Both the position numbers and the translations under genes were made by a program. A stretch of 7,193 bases of DNA from SIG350 sp964520895 (GTDB lineage Bacteria > Bacillota > Clostridia > TANB77 > SIG350), in contig CAZFOR010000056.1 of assembly GCA_964520895.1 (NCBI GenBank), positions 1 to 7,193 on the forward strand, read 5' to 3'. Under the pieces are notes generated by a model. The model saw only the letters and a list, made by a program, of their open reading frames with translations. It made no database searches and was not told the origin of the DNA. Positions 1-6,771 of this stretch are shown here, piece by piece; position 1 is the stretch's first letter; each line of letters begins with the position of its first letter.

Positions 1-36
1 CCAATTAATTTTAAAATTGATTGGTGTATTTTTGTT
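1..36. terminator. Possible bidirectional terminator hairpin at operon end
   Basis: Positions 1-12 and 13-24 form a near-perfect inverted repeat (CCAATTAATTTT against AAAATTGATTGG), with one imperfect pair at 6/19. That pair is U-G in a plus-strand RNA and A-C in a minus-strand RNA. On the plus strand the stem is followed by TGTATTTTTGTT, a U-rich tail. On the minus strand it comes 13 nt after the last stop codon (TAG at 40-38), but what follows lies outside the window. The position fits the end of this operon, possibly shared with a convergent gene to the left. The stem is AT-rich, so strength is uncertain. Confidence 0.45.
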
Positions 37-37
37 A

Positions 38-907
38 CTATTTAATATTAAAATATGAATTTATGTTATTAGTTATATCATCTTTTAATTCTATTGTTTC
101 TTGTTTGTATTCATACTCATCCGCTGTTAAAGCATTTATATATTTAGTTAATATATTTGCTGTCACAGTATTAGGATTACTAGCTATACATGTATTTATT
201 GCAGTTATTATACTATTATTTTCTTCTTTACCATATTCTTTAGGTACATATATTTCATCACCTTCAATTATTAATAATATCATATTCGTATATATTCCAC
301 ACATGTCTTTTTTTATATCACTATCATTAATTTTATTAATATCTTTTTCTAATTTTATAATTGCATTTAATAAACTGTCTATATTTTCATATGAATATAA
401 TTGTTTTTCATATTCGTTTTGTGCTTCTATATATGTTTTTTTATCTTCAGATACATATTTAGTATACTCTTCAAACTGAGAGTAATCTTTTACAACAATT
501 ATATCTCCCCAAATTTCTTTAAATTTATATCCATTATTACGTATCTGTAATAATATATTCTTTAAATTTTCATCAGTAATATTTTCTATATTATTTAAAC
601 TATCAATATCATAACTTCCTTGATAGTTTAACAGTTGAGTTTTAAATTCGTTATATAATTTATCTATGCTGCTATCTTGATGCTTCTCATATAAATTAAC
701 CATTTGAGTTGCAGTTTCTTTTGATACTTTTGTTATATTTCTATCTAAATATTCTTTTGTTATATCAGTACTGTTTTCCATATTTGTTATAACTGTTTCT
801 GATATTCTTTTCCTAGAATTTATATTTATTATACTTAATATTCCAATCATAACAATAACAAATATAACCGTTATTCCTATACCAATTATGACCTTTTTAT
901 CTTTCAT
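38..907 (-). CDS. Membrane-anchored helical protein of unknown function
   Basis: This is a 289-aa protein counted from the ATG at 907. A short basic start (MKDKK) precedes a hydrophobic helix at about residues 6-28, so the N-terminus is probably cytoplasmic and the rest outside. Residues 30-90 are polar and helical, with heptad-like spacing (ITKEYLDRNITKVSKE). A distinctive block GYKFKEIWGDIIVVKDYSQF follows at 126-145. Further Lys/Glu-rich helices, possibly coiled, run to about 200, and two cysteines stand at about 203 and 240. A helical, Asn-rich C-terminus ends the protein. There is no enzyme motif, lipobox or cell-wall anchor. The gene is the last of the operon and is separated from the giant gene by an inverted repeat, so its expression may be set separately. 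An accessory or assembly role is possible from position alone. I do not recognise the family. Confidence 0.82.
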   Translation of the reverse strand: MKDKKVIIGIGITVIFVIVMIGILSIININSRKRISETVITNMENSTDITKEYLDRNITKVSKETATQMVNLYEKHQDSSIDKLYNEFKTQLLNYQGSYDIDSLNNIENITDENLKNILLQIRNNGYKFKEIWGDIIVVKDYSQFEEYTKYVSEDKKTYIEAQNEYEKQLYSYENIDSLLNAIIKLEKDINKINDSDIKKDMCGIYTNMILLIIEGDEIYVPKEYGKEENNSIITAINTCIASNPNTVTANILTKYINALTADEYEYKQETIELKDDITNNINSYFNIK

Positions 908-915
908 ATTAAATT

Positions 916-920
916 CCTCC
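916..920 (-). promoter_or_regulatory. Ribosome binding site fixing the start of the 289-aa protein
   Basis: GGAGG lies 8 nt before the ATG at 907. An in-frame ATG at 922 overlaps this site (its G is the first G of GGAGG) and would only add MEEFN, which is the binding site read as codons. The start is therefore 907. Confidence 0.85.
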
Positions 921-926
921 ATAATA

Positions 927-964
927 ATATTAATTGTACATAGTTTATTATGTACAATTAATAT
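927..964. promoter_or_regulatory. Perfect 16-bp inverted repeat between the giant gene and the last gene
   Basis: Arms 927-942 (ATATTAATTGTACATA) and 949-964 are exact reverse complements around a 6-nt loop. The element begins 7 nt after the giant gene's stop and ends 6 nt before the next gene's GGAGG. Neither strand has a U-run after it, so it is not a classic terminator. It could be an RNA hairpin acting on stability, processing or partial termination, or a dimeric operator (TTGTACATA-N6-TATGTACAA). The gap of 63 nt is the only one in the operon above 18 nt. A weak -10-like TACAAT inside the repeat has no good -35. Confidence 0.6.
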
Positions 965-970
965 ATAAAT

Positions 971-3900
971 TTAGTCTGCATAATTTTTTTGTATTATACT
1001 CATATCATAAAATCTAAATGCTGAAGTTGTTGAACAATTATGACTATTATGAAGCATCATAACACCATATGCATTTTCAGATTTTTTAGTATGGCTAATA
1101 GTTTTATTTATTAGTTCTTGCCAATTACCACTACTATTTTTTTCTCTTAAAACTAAACTTTGCTGTGAATCATTTATTTGTCTTATCTCTAATCTTGTTT
1201 CATGTGTACCACCTGATAATTTAGTTCCAGTTACACCGTTTACTAATGTTAAGCCAATACTATTTGTTCTTATATTCGTTAAATTTGTTGAATTAACTCT
1301 ATATAATTTTATACTACTAGATTGTTCATATAGTAGCAGATATCCATTTGATATATTATAATCTTTATAATCATCTGCAGTATTAGTAGGAGTTCCATTA
1401 TTATTATTAACTTCTGTAACAGTACAGTCAAATAAGAATCCTGCTCCTCTAGAACTATGATACGATATATTATCATCGTTTATTGTAAATCTAAATACTA
1501 TTTCATATTGTGGATCAGCTTTTGTAAAAATAGAATCATTATAACCATTTTGTTTATATCCACCAAATGTTAAATTTGTATCTGTTCTTCTTAAAGGCCT
1601 ATTATAACTATCATTAGTTGCTTGTCCAGCTTGGTTTGTATCACAAATCCATCTAGATTTTTCTGACCATGAAGCTGTTGATTTCCATGTATTTCCATTA
1701 TTAACAAATAATGGTCCATAATATTTTTGATAATCAACATCTGGTATAATCCAATTGTTAAAATTAGGTATAAATGCACTAGTAATTAACTCGAAGTTAA
1801 TTTGAACACAGTCTTTTGTTCCTATTGTATCTTCAACATATACTGTATAATAGTTATTTTCAGTTAATTCAAATGTCTTTGTAGGTTTTATATTTGTACC
1901 TGTATTTGGAATATATTTTTCAATACCCGCACTTACATTAGCATCTACATCAAAATTACCTTTTTTATATTCTACATATTGTAACTGATCATCAGTCCTG
2001 TTAATAGTAACTGTAACAACACCTCTAGTAATTTGTTCTTCTATATCTATAGAACCTGAAACTATATTTCCTTGTGCATCATAGTATATAGTTTCAACCA
2101 ACGTAGTACCATTATATGCATCAATTTTATATGTAACTTGCATTGAAGGAAGTATTATTATCTCTGCCTTAAATGGTGCTCCTGTACAATCCCAACCAAA
2201 AACCGTATAATACCCATATTCATTAGTCATAAACTGCCATTGGCTATCTGAACGTCTATTTAATTTGTTTATTCCTGGTATATTAGTGGCATCTTTTAAT
2301 CTAGCATAATAAGAATCTACATCTACTGAACTTGATCTGCCCTTTGTCCAATATGCCATGTATTCTGCATTTTTATCAGTTAATAAATTATTCCATTTTC
2401 TATTTGTAAATTCTCCTAATATCAAATTATTAGGATTGTTATCTGTATCTGTTTTGTTAGATGTTTGATTTACCCTTGTATTCCCACTATCAATAATATC
2501 AAGTGATACAGTTTTTACTTTACTTGTACCATCAACATCTCTAAAATATATTGTATAAACAGCAGGAGTAATTGATGGTGCTATTCCTACATTTATTACA
2601 GCAAAAACAACTCTTTTCCCATCCTTTTGAGCATATCTCCATGATATATTAGTTCCATTGCCTATTGTTTGAGTTATTGCTTGATCCACAACATCTCCAG
2701 CTCTATAATTAACTGTATTAGTACCACTATTTGTAGTATTACCTTCTGTTGAAAAATAATATCTTGATTTTACTCCTTCACTCCATTTAATTTCTGCAGG
2801 AACTAGATCTTGCGAAATTATTATAGGTAACGATATTACATCCCCTGTTCTTACACAATTAAATCCTGATTTTATAATATCAATATCCCATACTTCTTGA
2901 ATTACATCATCAACCACAGCTCCTAAATTATCTGTATTAGGATAATATCCATAATCTGCTGCATCATGTGCTGAATGGAATATCCTAGCATTATTTCTTT
3001 CTAAAAGATATCTATTTGTTTCTGATATTTTCCTACTTGAATAATATCTAGGCAAATTTGTATCAGAAAATTGATTTAATGGATTTGTATCTTCTTCTGG
3101 TGGAATTCCATAAAACATTTCTTTATCTACTATTCTAGCACCTGAAAAAGAATAATTGTTATAATATTCTTGATTTAATAACGATATTCCTTGTACAAAA
3201 GCAAATACAGAAACATCTTGAATCGCATTTTCCCAATCAGTATCTTTAATCTCTGGTAATGTAAATGTGTATGTAATACCATTTGCCTGGGCAAATTTAT
3301 TATGTAATAAAATATAGTATTGTAACTTTTCTGTAACCTCTCTTGTTATAGTTTCTCTTCTTATTTTATTAAATTGTCCTATTTCATATTCTCCTGTTAT
3401 AGGATTAATAAATCCATCATTTTCTGGATTTCCTTGTGTTAAATATTTTTTATATGCACTATTGTTATAATATCTATCTTCCAATGCTCTAGTAAAGTTA
3501 TAATCATTATCAGTATATCTTGTCATTCTTTTTTCAACTAAAGTTTCTTTTGTTCCTTCTATTTCGTACCATTCTTCAAGTAAATACCTAACACGACTCA
3601 AATTATAAAAAGATTTCTCATACCTAATTTGTTTACCCTCAAATGAAGTCTGAGTTGTATAACAAACTCCTTCTTCTCTTCTCCATTGTCTTCCTTGATC
3701 ATCAGTCCAAGCATTTAATGTTCTATCTTCTATATCATATTTATGTCTGATATCTACAATATATCCTTCTGAAATTTCTTTCCATTGAGCTAATTGTTGA
3801 TCATATATACTAACCTCCATATTAGTTTTTACATAATTGTCCATCGTAAAGTTTATATATTTTCCATTTTCATCTTCATAAGAATATGCTGTTTCCGGTT

Positions 3901-4288
3901 TTAAAGTATGCTCTAAATGATTATCAACATTTTCAAGTGAAGAAATGTAAAAGCCATCATATGTCATAACAGATATTGCTGGCACATACATTTTCATAAC
4001 AGAATCTTTTTGATTTCCACCATAAAAGCCTGTACTTAAACCAAAAGTCTCAAAAAAGGTATTAACAGCTGATAATACCATTTGATAAGACTCATTCACA
4101 TTCGTATCTTCTATATTTATTTGATTTGATAGCTCTCTTGTTGCATCAAGTGTAGCTTGATTTATTGCATTATTATATCTAACTTCTTCATTCATTATCT
4201 CCATCTTATTATTTAAGATGGTTCTATTAGCAAAAGAAAAAGAAAATATAACTATTACAAATATAATACCCCATGATACTATTTTCAT
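971..4288 (-). CDS. Giant pilin-like protein with Ig-like and lectin-like regions (candidate tip adhesin)
   Basis: This 1105-aa protein starts at an ATG behind AGAGAGG, overlapping the previous stop. Residues 4-21 form an uncleaved-looking hydrophobic helix. A helical pilin-like segment (25-80) leads to MKMYVPAISVMTYDGFYISS (98-117), a hydrophobic-YDGFYI motif I recall from proteins of clostridial pilus-like loci. Residues 120-480 are rich in Tyr, Arg and Glu and end near EVWDID. From about 490 the protein becomes Asn/Thr-rich and beta-stranded. Two Ig-like segments share the pattern (E)xxYYTV(F/Y)xxDxxG, at about 685-712 and 745-832. Residues 925-1100 look like a concanavalin-type beta-sandwich: YEIVFRFTIN, GAGFLFDCTV, ETRLEIRQIN and LVLREKNSSGNWQEL, closing with SHNCSTTSAFRFYDMSII. 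Seven Cys are scattered (209, 478, 701, 827, 882, 955, 1084). There is no LPxTG anchor. I infer a surface adhesin carried on a pilin-like base, perhaps at a filament tip; the ligand is unknown. The gene is certain, the domain calls are by eye. Confidence 0.88.
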   Translation of the reverse strand: MKIVSWGIIFVIVIFSFSFANRTILNNKMEIMNEEVRYNNAINQATLDATRELSNQINIEDTNVNESYQMVLSAVNTFFETFGLSTGFYGGNQKDSVMKMYVPAISVMTYDGFYISSLENVDNHLEHTLKPETAYSYEDENGKYINFTMDNYVKTNMEVSIYDQQLAQWKEISEGYIVDIRHKYDIEDRTLNAWTDDQGRQWRREEGVCYTTQTSFEGKQIRYEKSFYNLSRVRYLLEEWYEIEGTKETLVEKRMTRYTDNDYNFTRALEDRYYNNSAYKKYLTQGNPENDGFINPITGEYEIGQFNKIRRETITREVTEKLQYYILLHNKFAQANGITYTFTLPEIKDTDWENAIQDVSVFAFVQGISLLNQEYYNNYSFSGARIVDKEMFYGIPPEEDTNPLNQFSDTNLPRYYSSRKISETNRYLLERNNARIFHSAHDAADYGYYPNTDNLGAVVDDVIQEVWDIDIIKSGFNCVRTGDVISLPIIISQDLVPAEIKWSEGVKSRYYFSTEGNTTNSGTNTVNYRAGDVVDQAITQTIGNGTNISWRYAQKDGKRVVFAVINVGIAPSITPAVYTIYFRDVDGTSKVKTVSLDIIDSGNTRVNQTSNKTDTDNNPNNLILGEFTNRKWNNLLTDKNAEYMAYWTKGRSSSVDVDSYYARLKDATNIPGINKLNRRSDSQWQFMTNEYGYYTVFGWDCTGAPFKAEIIILPSMQVTYKIDAYNGTTLVETIYYDAQGNIVSGSIDIEEQITRGVVTVTINRTDDQLQYVEYKKGNFDVDANVSAGIEKYIPNTGTNIKPTKTFELTENNYYTVYVEDTIGTKDCVQINFELITSAFIPNFNNWIIPDVDYQKYYGPLFVNNGNTWKSTASWSEKSRWICDTNQAGQATNDSYNRPLRRTDTNLTFGGYKQNGYNDSIFTKADPQYEIVFRFTINDDNISYHSSRGAGFLFDCTVTEVNNNNGTPTNTADDYKDYNISNGYLLLYEQSSSIKLYRVNSTNLTNIRTNSIGLTLVNGVTGTKLSGGTHETRLEIRQINDSQQSLVLREKNSSGNWQELINKTISHTKKSENAYGVMMLHNSHNCSTTSAFRFYDMSIIQKNYAD

Positions 4289-4300
4289 ATTTAACCTCTC

Positions 4301-4891
4301 TTACTGATTTTCAAGTACATCATTTCTAATCATTCCACCATATGGAACAATAATTACCAAATCATCCATGTTATATGCATAAATTGTTCTTTTTATAACT
4401 GTTGCCGGTGTTGTACTTATATTTTTTACAGATACATAAAAATAATCTCCTACTGCAAAATCATTATATTCCACCTGTTGACTTGTATTAGTATTGCTTA
4501 CTAATTTTAATTCACCATCTTCCTCTACCAAAGTTAGTACTTTCATTTTTGCTAGTATTTCCTCTTCGTAGAACTCATCATATAGCACTATTGACTCATG
4601 AGCTTCGTTTAATGCATAATTATCTTTTTTAGGATATACTAATGATTTTCTATGCACCATTTCAACAGAATATGTATTTCCTGTAGCATTTAGCACCTGA
4701 ATAAATTCATTATACATAGCAGGTGTAATACTTCCATTGTTTCTAACTCCATCAACAAATTTTACAGTTGCTGCATAAACTGACATATATGATAAATCAT
4801 CCATTCTTTCAAAAGAATCCAAAAGCGGAAAAAAGAACATTAGAATTACTATTAAAATTACTGCAAATATTTTTTGTAAAATTTCACCCAT
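4301..4891 (-). CDS. Tad-locus-type pilin-like protein (196 aa, membrane-anchored)
   Basis: The start codon lies behind AAGGAGAT, which overlaps the previous stop. The N-terminus (MGEILQK) is followed by a strongly hydrophobic helix at about residues 8-24 that includes an FFFP stretch. Residues 38-81 (SVYAATVKFVDGVRNNGSIT, then MYNEFIQVLNATGNTYSVEM, then VHR) form the most conserved-looking part. I recall a similar F-V-D-x-V-R / G-x-I-T / ATGNTY pattern in small proteins of clostridial Tad-like loci (DUF4320-like), but I cannot confirm a family match here. The C-terminal half holds a charged segment, a beta-rich part (YFYVSVKN at 150-157) and YGGMIRNDV near the end. Its TAA overlaps the ribosome binding site of the giant gene downstream. 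Inferred to be an exported minor pilin or assembly subunit. No cysteine, sortase signal or enzyme motif is visible. Confidence 0.85.
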   Translation of the reverse strand: MGEILQKIFAVILIVILMFFFPLLDSFERMDDLSYMSVYAATVKFVDGVRNNGSITPAMYNEFIQVLNATGNTYSVEMVHRKSLVYPKKDNYALNEAHESIVLYDEFYEEEILAKMKVLTLVEEDGELKLVSNTNTSQQVEYNDFAVGDYFYVSVKNISTTPATVIKRTIYAYNMDDLVIIVPYGGMIRNDVLENQ

Positions 4892-4903
4892 ATTTATATC
4901 TCC

Positions 4904-5389
4904 TTATATACTAGTAAAAATAATCTTTGTTGGTAAATGTCCATTTAAATTTGAATTATCTGTTTCTACATATTTATATACATATTCAATTTTATATTTT
5001 TCTGATGTAAAACGACTATTAAAAGCAGTTGCATTTTGTATTACACTTGATATTGTATTCTTGTTAATTGATATTCTTGATGTCTGATTATTAATTACTA
5101 AAGTATCTACATTAATTAATTCTTTATAGATGTTATTATCTTCATCAACTTGTGTTTCATCAGATTGTCTTACTATATCATTTAAAAGAAAATATATATC
5201 TTGTTTTGTATATATCTGTTCATTAATTTCATCAGAATTATATATAACATCACTTTCCATATTATTAATACTCAAAGAATTTTCAGCTGCTTTACTTAAT
5301 TTAGAATAAGTAAGTATTGCTATTGTAACTGCTATTATAAATAATATTATACCAACAGCTATTTCAATTACTCTTGATACATCTTCCAT
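4904..5389 (-). CDS. Divergent pilin-like single-helix protein
   Basis: This 161-aa protein starts at an ATG preceded by GGAGG. A polar start (MEDVSRVIE) leads into a hydrophobic helix at about residues 9-27, then a helical stretch rich in Lys, Glu and Asn. Around residues 60-72 IYTKQDIYFLLNDIV resembles in outline the segment after the F-x-x-Y motif of the four upstream copies. The protein ends in strands (KIEYVYKYV, then TKIIFTSI) in the way the copies end. The MENASKA signature and the HN-x-x-F motif are absent, so it is at best a remote relative. It follows copy 4 by 11 nt, and its TAA overlaps the AAGGAGAT ribosome binding site of the next gene, so translation is probably coupled. Inferred to be a minor subunit or pseudopilin of the same surface structure. 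There are no cysteines and no catalytic motif. Confidence 0.82.
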   Translation of the reverse strand: MEDVSRVIEIAVGIILFIIAVTIAILTYSKLSKAAENSLSINNMESDVIYNSDEINEQIYTKQDIYFLLNDIVRQSDETQVDEDNNIYKELINVDTLVINNQTSRISINKNTISSVIQNATAFNSRFTSEKYKIEYVYKYVETDNSNLNGHLPTKIIFTSI

Positions 5390-5400
5390 ACTTCCTCCAA

Positions 5401-5851
5401 TTATTTTTCCTCAAAACTTATGCTTTGAATCATACCTGTTTCTATATTTGTTGTAATTGTTCCAGTAAATAAATTGTTTCTAACTGTATCTGGTATATTT
5501 CCTTTAACTATATTAGTAGCTGTAATATCATTTACAACATCTGCATCAGATTTATACTCTACAGGTGAGCCACCTTTTCTAGTAACAATAACAGTAATCT
5601 TATTACCTGCATTATTGTTGTTATATGATACTACCCTTCTAATACAATTTTCTACTTCACTACCATATATTTCTCCAATATATTGTGAAAACTTAGTATT
5701 TTGCTCTTGTACAATAGCTGCAATTCTCCTTTGCTCTGCAGCAACAGAAGAACCTCTTCCAGTATTCCATATATACACACCTATGCTAATTAACATTAAT
5801 GCGATTAATACACCGTCCTGCTATTAATATTGCTTTTGATGCATTCTCCAT
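5401..5851 (-). CDS. MENASKAL-type pilin-like protein, copy 4, frameshifted after codon 12
   Basis: An ATG at 5851 lies behind a GGAGG site and reads MENASKAILIAG, the family N-terminus. It then runs out of frame to a TAG about nine codons later. The neighbouring frame picks up at once with VLIALMLISIGVYIW, completing the hydrophobic helix, and stays open to the TAA at 5401. One extra base in 5812-5815 explains the break; removing it gives a 149-aa protein. With that repair QNTKFSQYIGEIYGSEV starts at residue 50, exactly where HN falls in copies 1-3. The shared Cys and the final GMIQSISF are also present. An ATG at 5796 would give 131 aa but has no ribosome binding site and cuts the helix, so I reject it as the native start. 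The body shows no other decay. The break could be a recent mutation, an assembly error or, less likely, a recoding site. If intact, its role would be that of the other copies. Confidence 0.8.
5812..5818 (-). other. Single-base frameshift site in pilin-like copy 4
   Basis: On the coding strand the family sequence GCA GGA (Ala-Gly, residues 11-12) is followed by CGGT and then GTA TTA ATC (Val-Leu-Ile). Copies 1-3 have exactly three bases (one Ala codon) between the Gly codon and the next aliphatic codon; here there are four. Dropping the C (a g at 5815 on the plus strand) gives Ala-Gly-Gly-Val-Leu-Ile, which fits the family. No homopolymer run or recognised slippery heptamer is present at the site. 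Confidence 0.75.
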
Positions 5852-5858
5852 TTTTATT

Positions 5859-5863
5859 CCTCC
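5859..5863 (-). promoter_or_regulatory. Ribosome binding site fixing the start of copy 4
   Basis: GGAGG on the coding strand lies 7 nt before the ATG at 5851. It resembles the sites of the neighbouring genes and shows that translation begins at the MENASKA N-terminus, not at the internal ATG at 5796, which has no such site. Confidence 0.75.
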
Positions 5864-5869
5864 ATTATA

Positions 5870-6295
5870 TTATTGTAATATAAACATTATACTATCTAAT
5901 AATCCTTTATCATTATATATTATATTTCCTTGAAAAACACTTGTTTTATAACTAGAGGCAATAGTATTTAAAATAGTATCATATTGTGTAATATTATCAT
6001 CATTAAAAGAATATTGTGTTCCAACATTTACAACAATACTCATATCAATTTTTTCTTGCTCACTATTGAGTTGTCTTGCCTTAAGACATGCATTAATAAC
6101 TTCTGAACCAGTTACTTTTCCATCATAAATCATAAAAACATTATTATGATTTTCTATTTCACTATTTGTTAATTGATCTGTAAATCTATTAGCAAATATT
6201 TTTGAATTATTAAACACACTTACTCCTATTGCTATAATTGCTAGCACAATTAAAATAGCACCAGCAATTAATAATGCTTTACTCGCATTTTCCAT
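5870..6295 (-). CDS. MENASKAL-type pilin-like membrane-anchored protein, copy 3
   Basis: This 141-aa protein starts at an ATG preceded by a strong GGAGG site (6302-6306) that adjoins the stop codon of copy 2, which points to translational coupling. Its first 16 residues are identical to those of copy 2, and the hydrophobic helix covers about 8-28. HNNVFMIYDGKVTGSEV occupies residues 50-66, the same register as copies 1 and 2, and a single Cys follows at residue 70. The C-terminus carries FQGNIIYNDKGLLDSIMF, the paired-strand ending of the family. Copies 1 and 4 share the YxGxVxGSxVxxC pattern more closely than copy 2 does. Inferred to be exported and anchored by its N-terminal helix, as a filament subunit or pseudopilin. 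No prepilin-type Glu at the fifth position of a mature helix is evident, so classical type IV pilin processing is unproven. Confidence 0.88.
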   Translation of the reverse strand: MENASKALLIAGAILIVLAIIAIGVSVFNNSKIFANRFTDQLTNSEIENHNNVFMIYDGKVTGSEVINACLKARQLNSEQEKIDMSIVVNVGTQYSFNDDNITQYDTILNTIASSYKTSVFQGNIIYNDKGLLDSIMFILQ

Positions 6296-6308
6296 TATGT
6301 ACCTCCAA

Positions 6309-6755
6309 TTACTTTACAACATAAACTTTAATTAAATTAATAAGTCCATTTTCACTATATATCATATTAATTTTAAATTCTTCTCCTTTTAAAGGAGATT
6401 CTTTTTTTATATAATCATTATTTAATATTTCATTACCAGTATATATATCCTCTGGAGCTGTTTCGTCAACTTCTTTATATAACTCTATATTTACTAAATA
6501 AATATTTTCTTTCGCTCTATTATTGTTATTATCAACATTATTAATTAATTTCAATAATTCTGAATATTGCAAATTATCTTTTTCATAAATAGTAAATTGT
6601 GTATTATGATATTGTAATATGCTTTGATCAATTTTCTTTGAAACATCTTCATTAATATCTTTACCAGAGTTATATATAACCATTACAAGACTAATTGTTG
6701 CTAATGCAATTAATATTGCTCCTGCAATTAATAAAGCCTTACTTGCGTTTTCCAT
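6309..6755 (-). CDS. MENASKAL-type pilin-like membrane-anchored protein, copy 2
   Basis: This 148-aa protein starts at an ATG preceded by AGGTGA, a weaker ribosome binding site than its neighbours have. Residues 1-7 (MENASKA) form a short polar N-terminus with one Lys. A hydrophobic helix spans about 8-28 and a polar helical stretch about 30-49. The family motif HNTQFTIYEKDN starts at residue 50. The C-terminal part is charged and ends in the family pattern of a strand, a Gly turn and a strand (INMIYSENGLINLIKVYVV). Compared with the other copies, the GxVxGSxV segment after the motif is degenerate (DNLQYSEL) and there is no cysteine. The gene lies in an operon, 16 nt after copy 1 and 13 nt before copy 3. 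Role is inferred to be a minor or variant filament subunit on the cell surface. I know similar clostridial proteins only as uncharacterised, so this rests on architecture alone. Confidence 0.88.
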   Translation of the reverse strand: MENASKALLIAGAILIALATISLVMVIYNSGKDINEDVSKKIDQSILQYHNTQFTIYEKDNLQYSELLKLINNVDNNNNRAKENIYLVNIELYKEVDETAPEDIYTGNEILNNDYIKKESPLKGEEFKINMIYSENGLINLIKVYVVK

Positions 6756-6771
6756 TTTTCACCTACTTAAT

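Noticed and set aside
21..479. A plus-strand open frame of 152 codons.
   Set aside because: It is the antisense shadow of the 289-aa minus-strand gene, with hydrophobic low-complexity content and no ribosome binding site.
1591..1779. A minus-strand open frame of 62 codons inside the giant gene.
   Set aside because: It is an alternate frame of the Ig-like/lectin-like part of the giant gene; no ribosome binding site or recognisable protein features.
4201..4221. An 8-bp inverted repeat, CCATCTTA-TTATT-TAAGATGG, near the start of the giant gene.
   Set aside because: It is inside the coding region at about codons 23-29 and short. Such repeats arise by chance in AT-rich DNA, and nothing else marks it as functional.
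5401..5796. Copy 4 as an intact 131-aa gene starting at 5796.
   Set aside because: No ribosome binding site precedes 5796, the start would cut the hydrophobic helix in half, and a full family N-terminus with its own GGAGG lies just upstream in the other frame.
5474..5827. A plus-strand open frame of 117 codons.
   Set aside because: It is antisense to pilin-like copy 4, whose protein is clearly related to its neighbours, and it has no supporting start signals.
6382..6410. On the plus strand TCTCCTTT-T-AAAGGAGA followed by TTCTTTTTTTAT looks like an intrinsic terminator.
   Set aside because: It lies inside copy 2 and is explained by its codons (KKESPLKGEE). There is no plus-strand gene for it to end. 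A role in stopping antisense transcripts is possible but unsupported.
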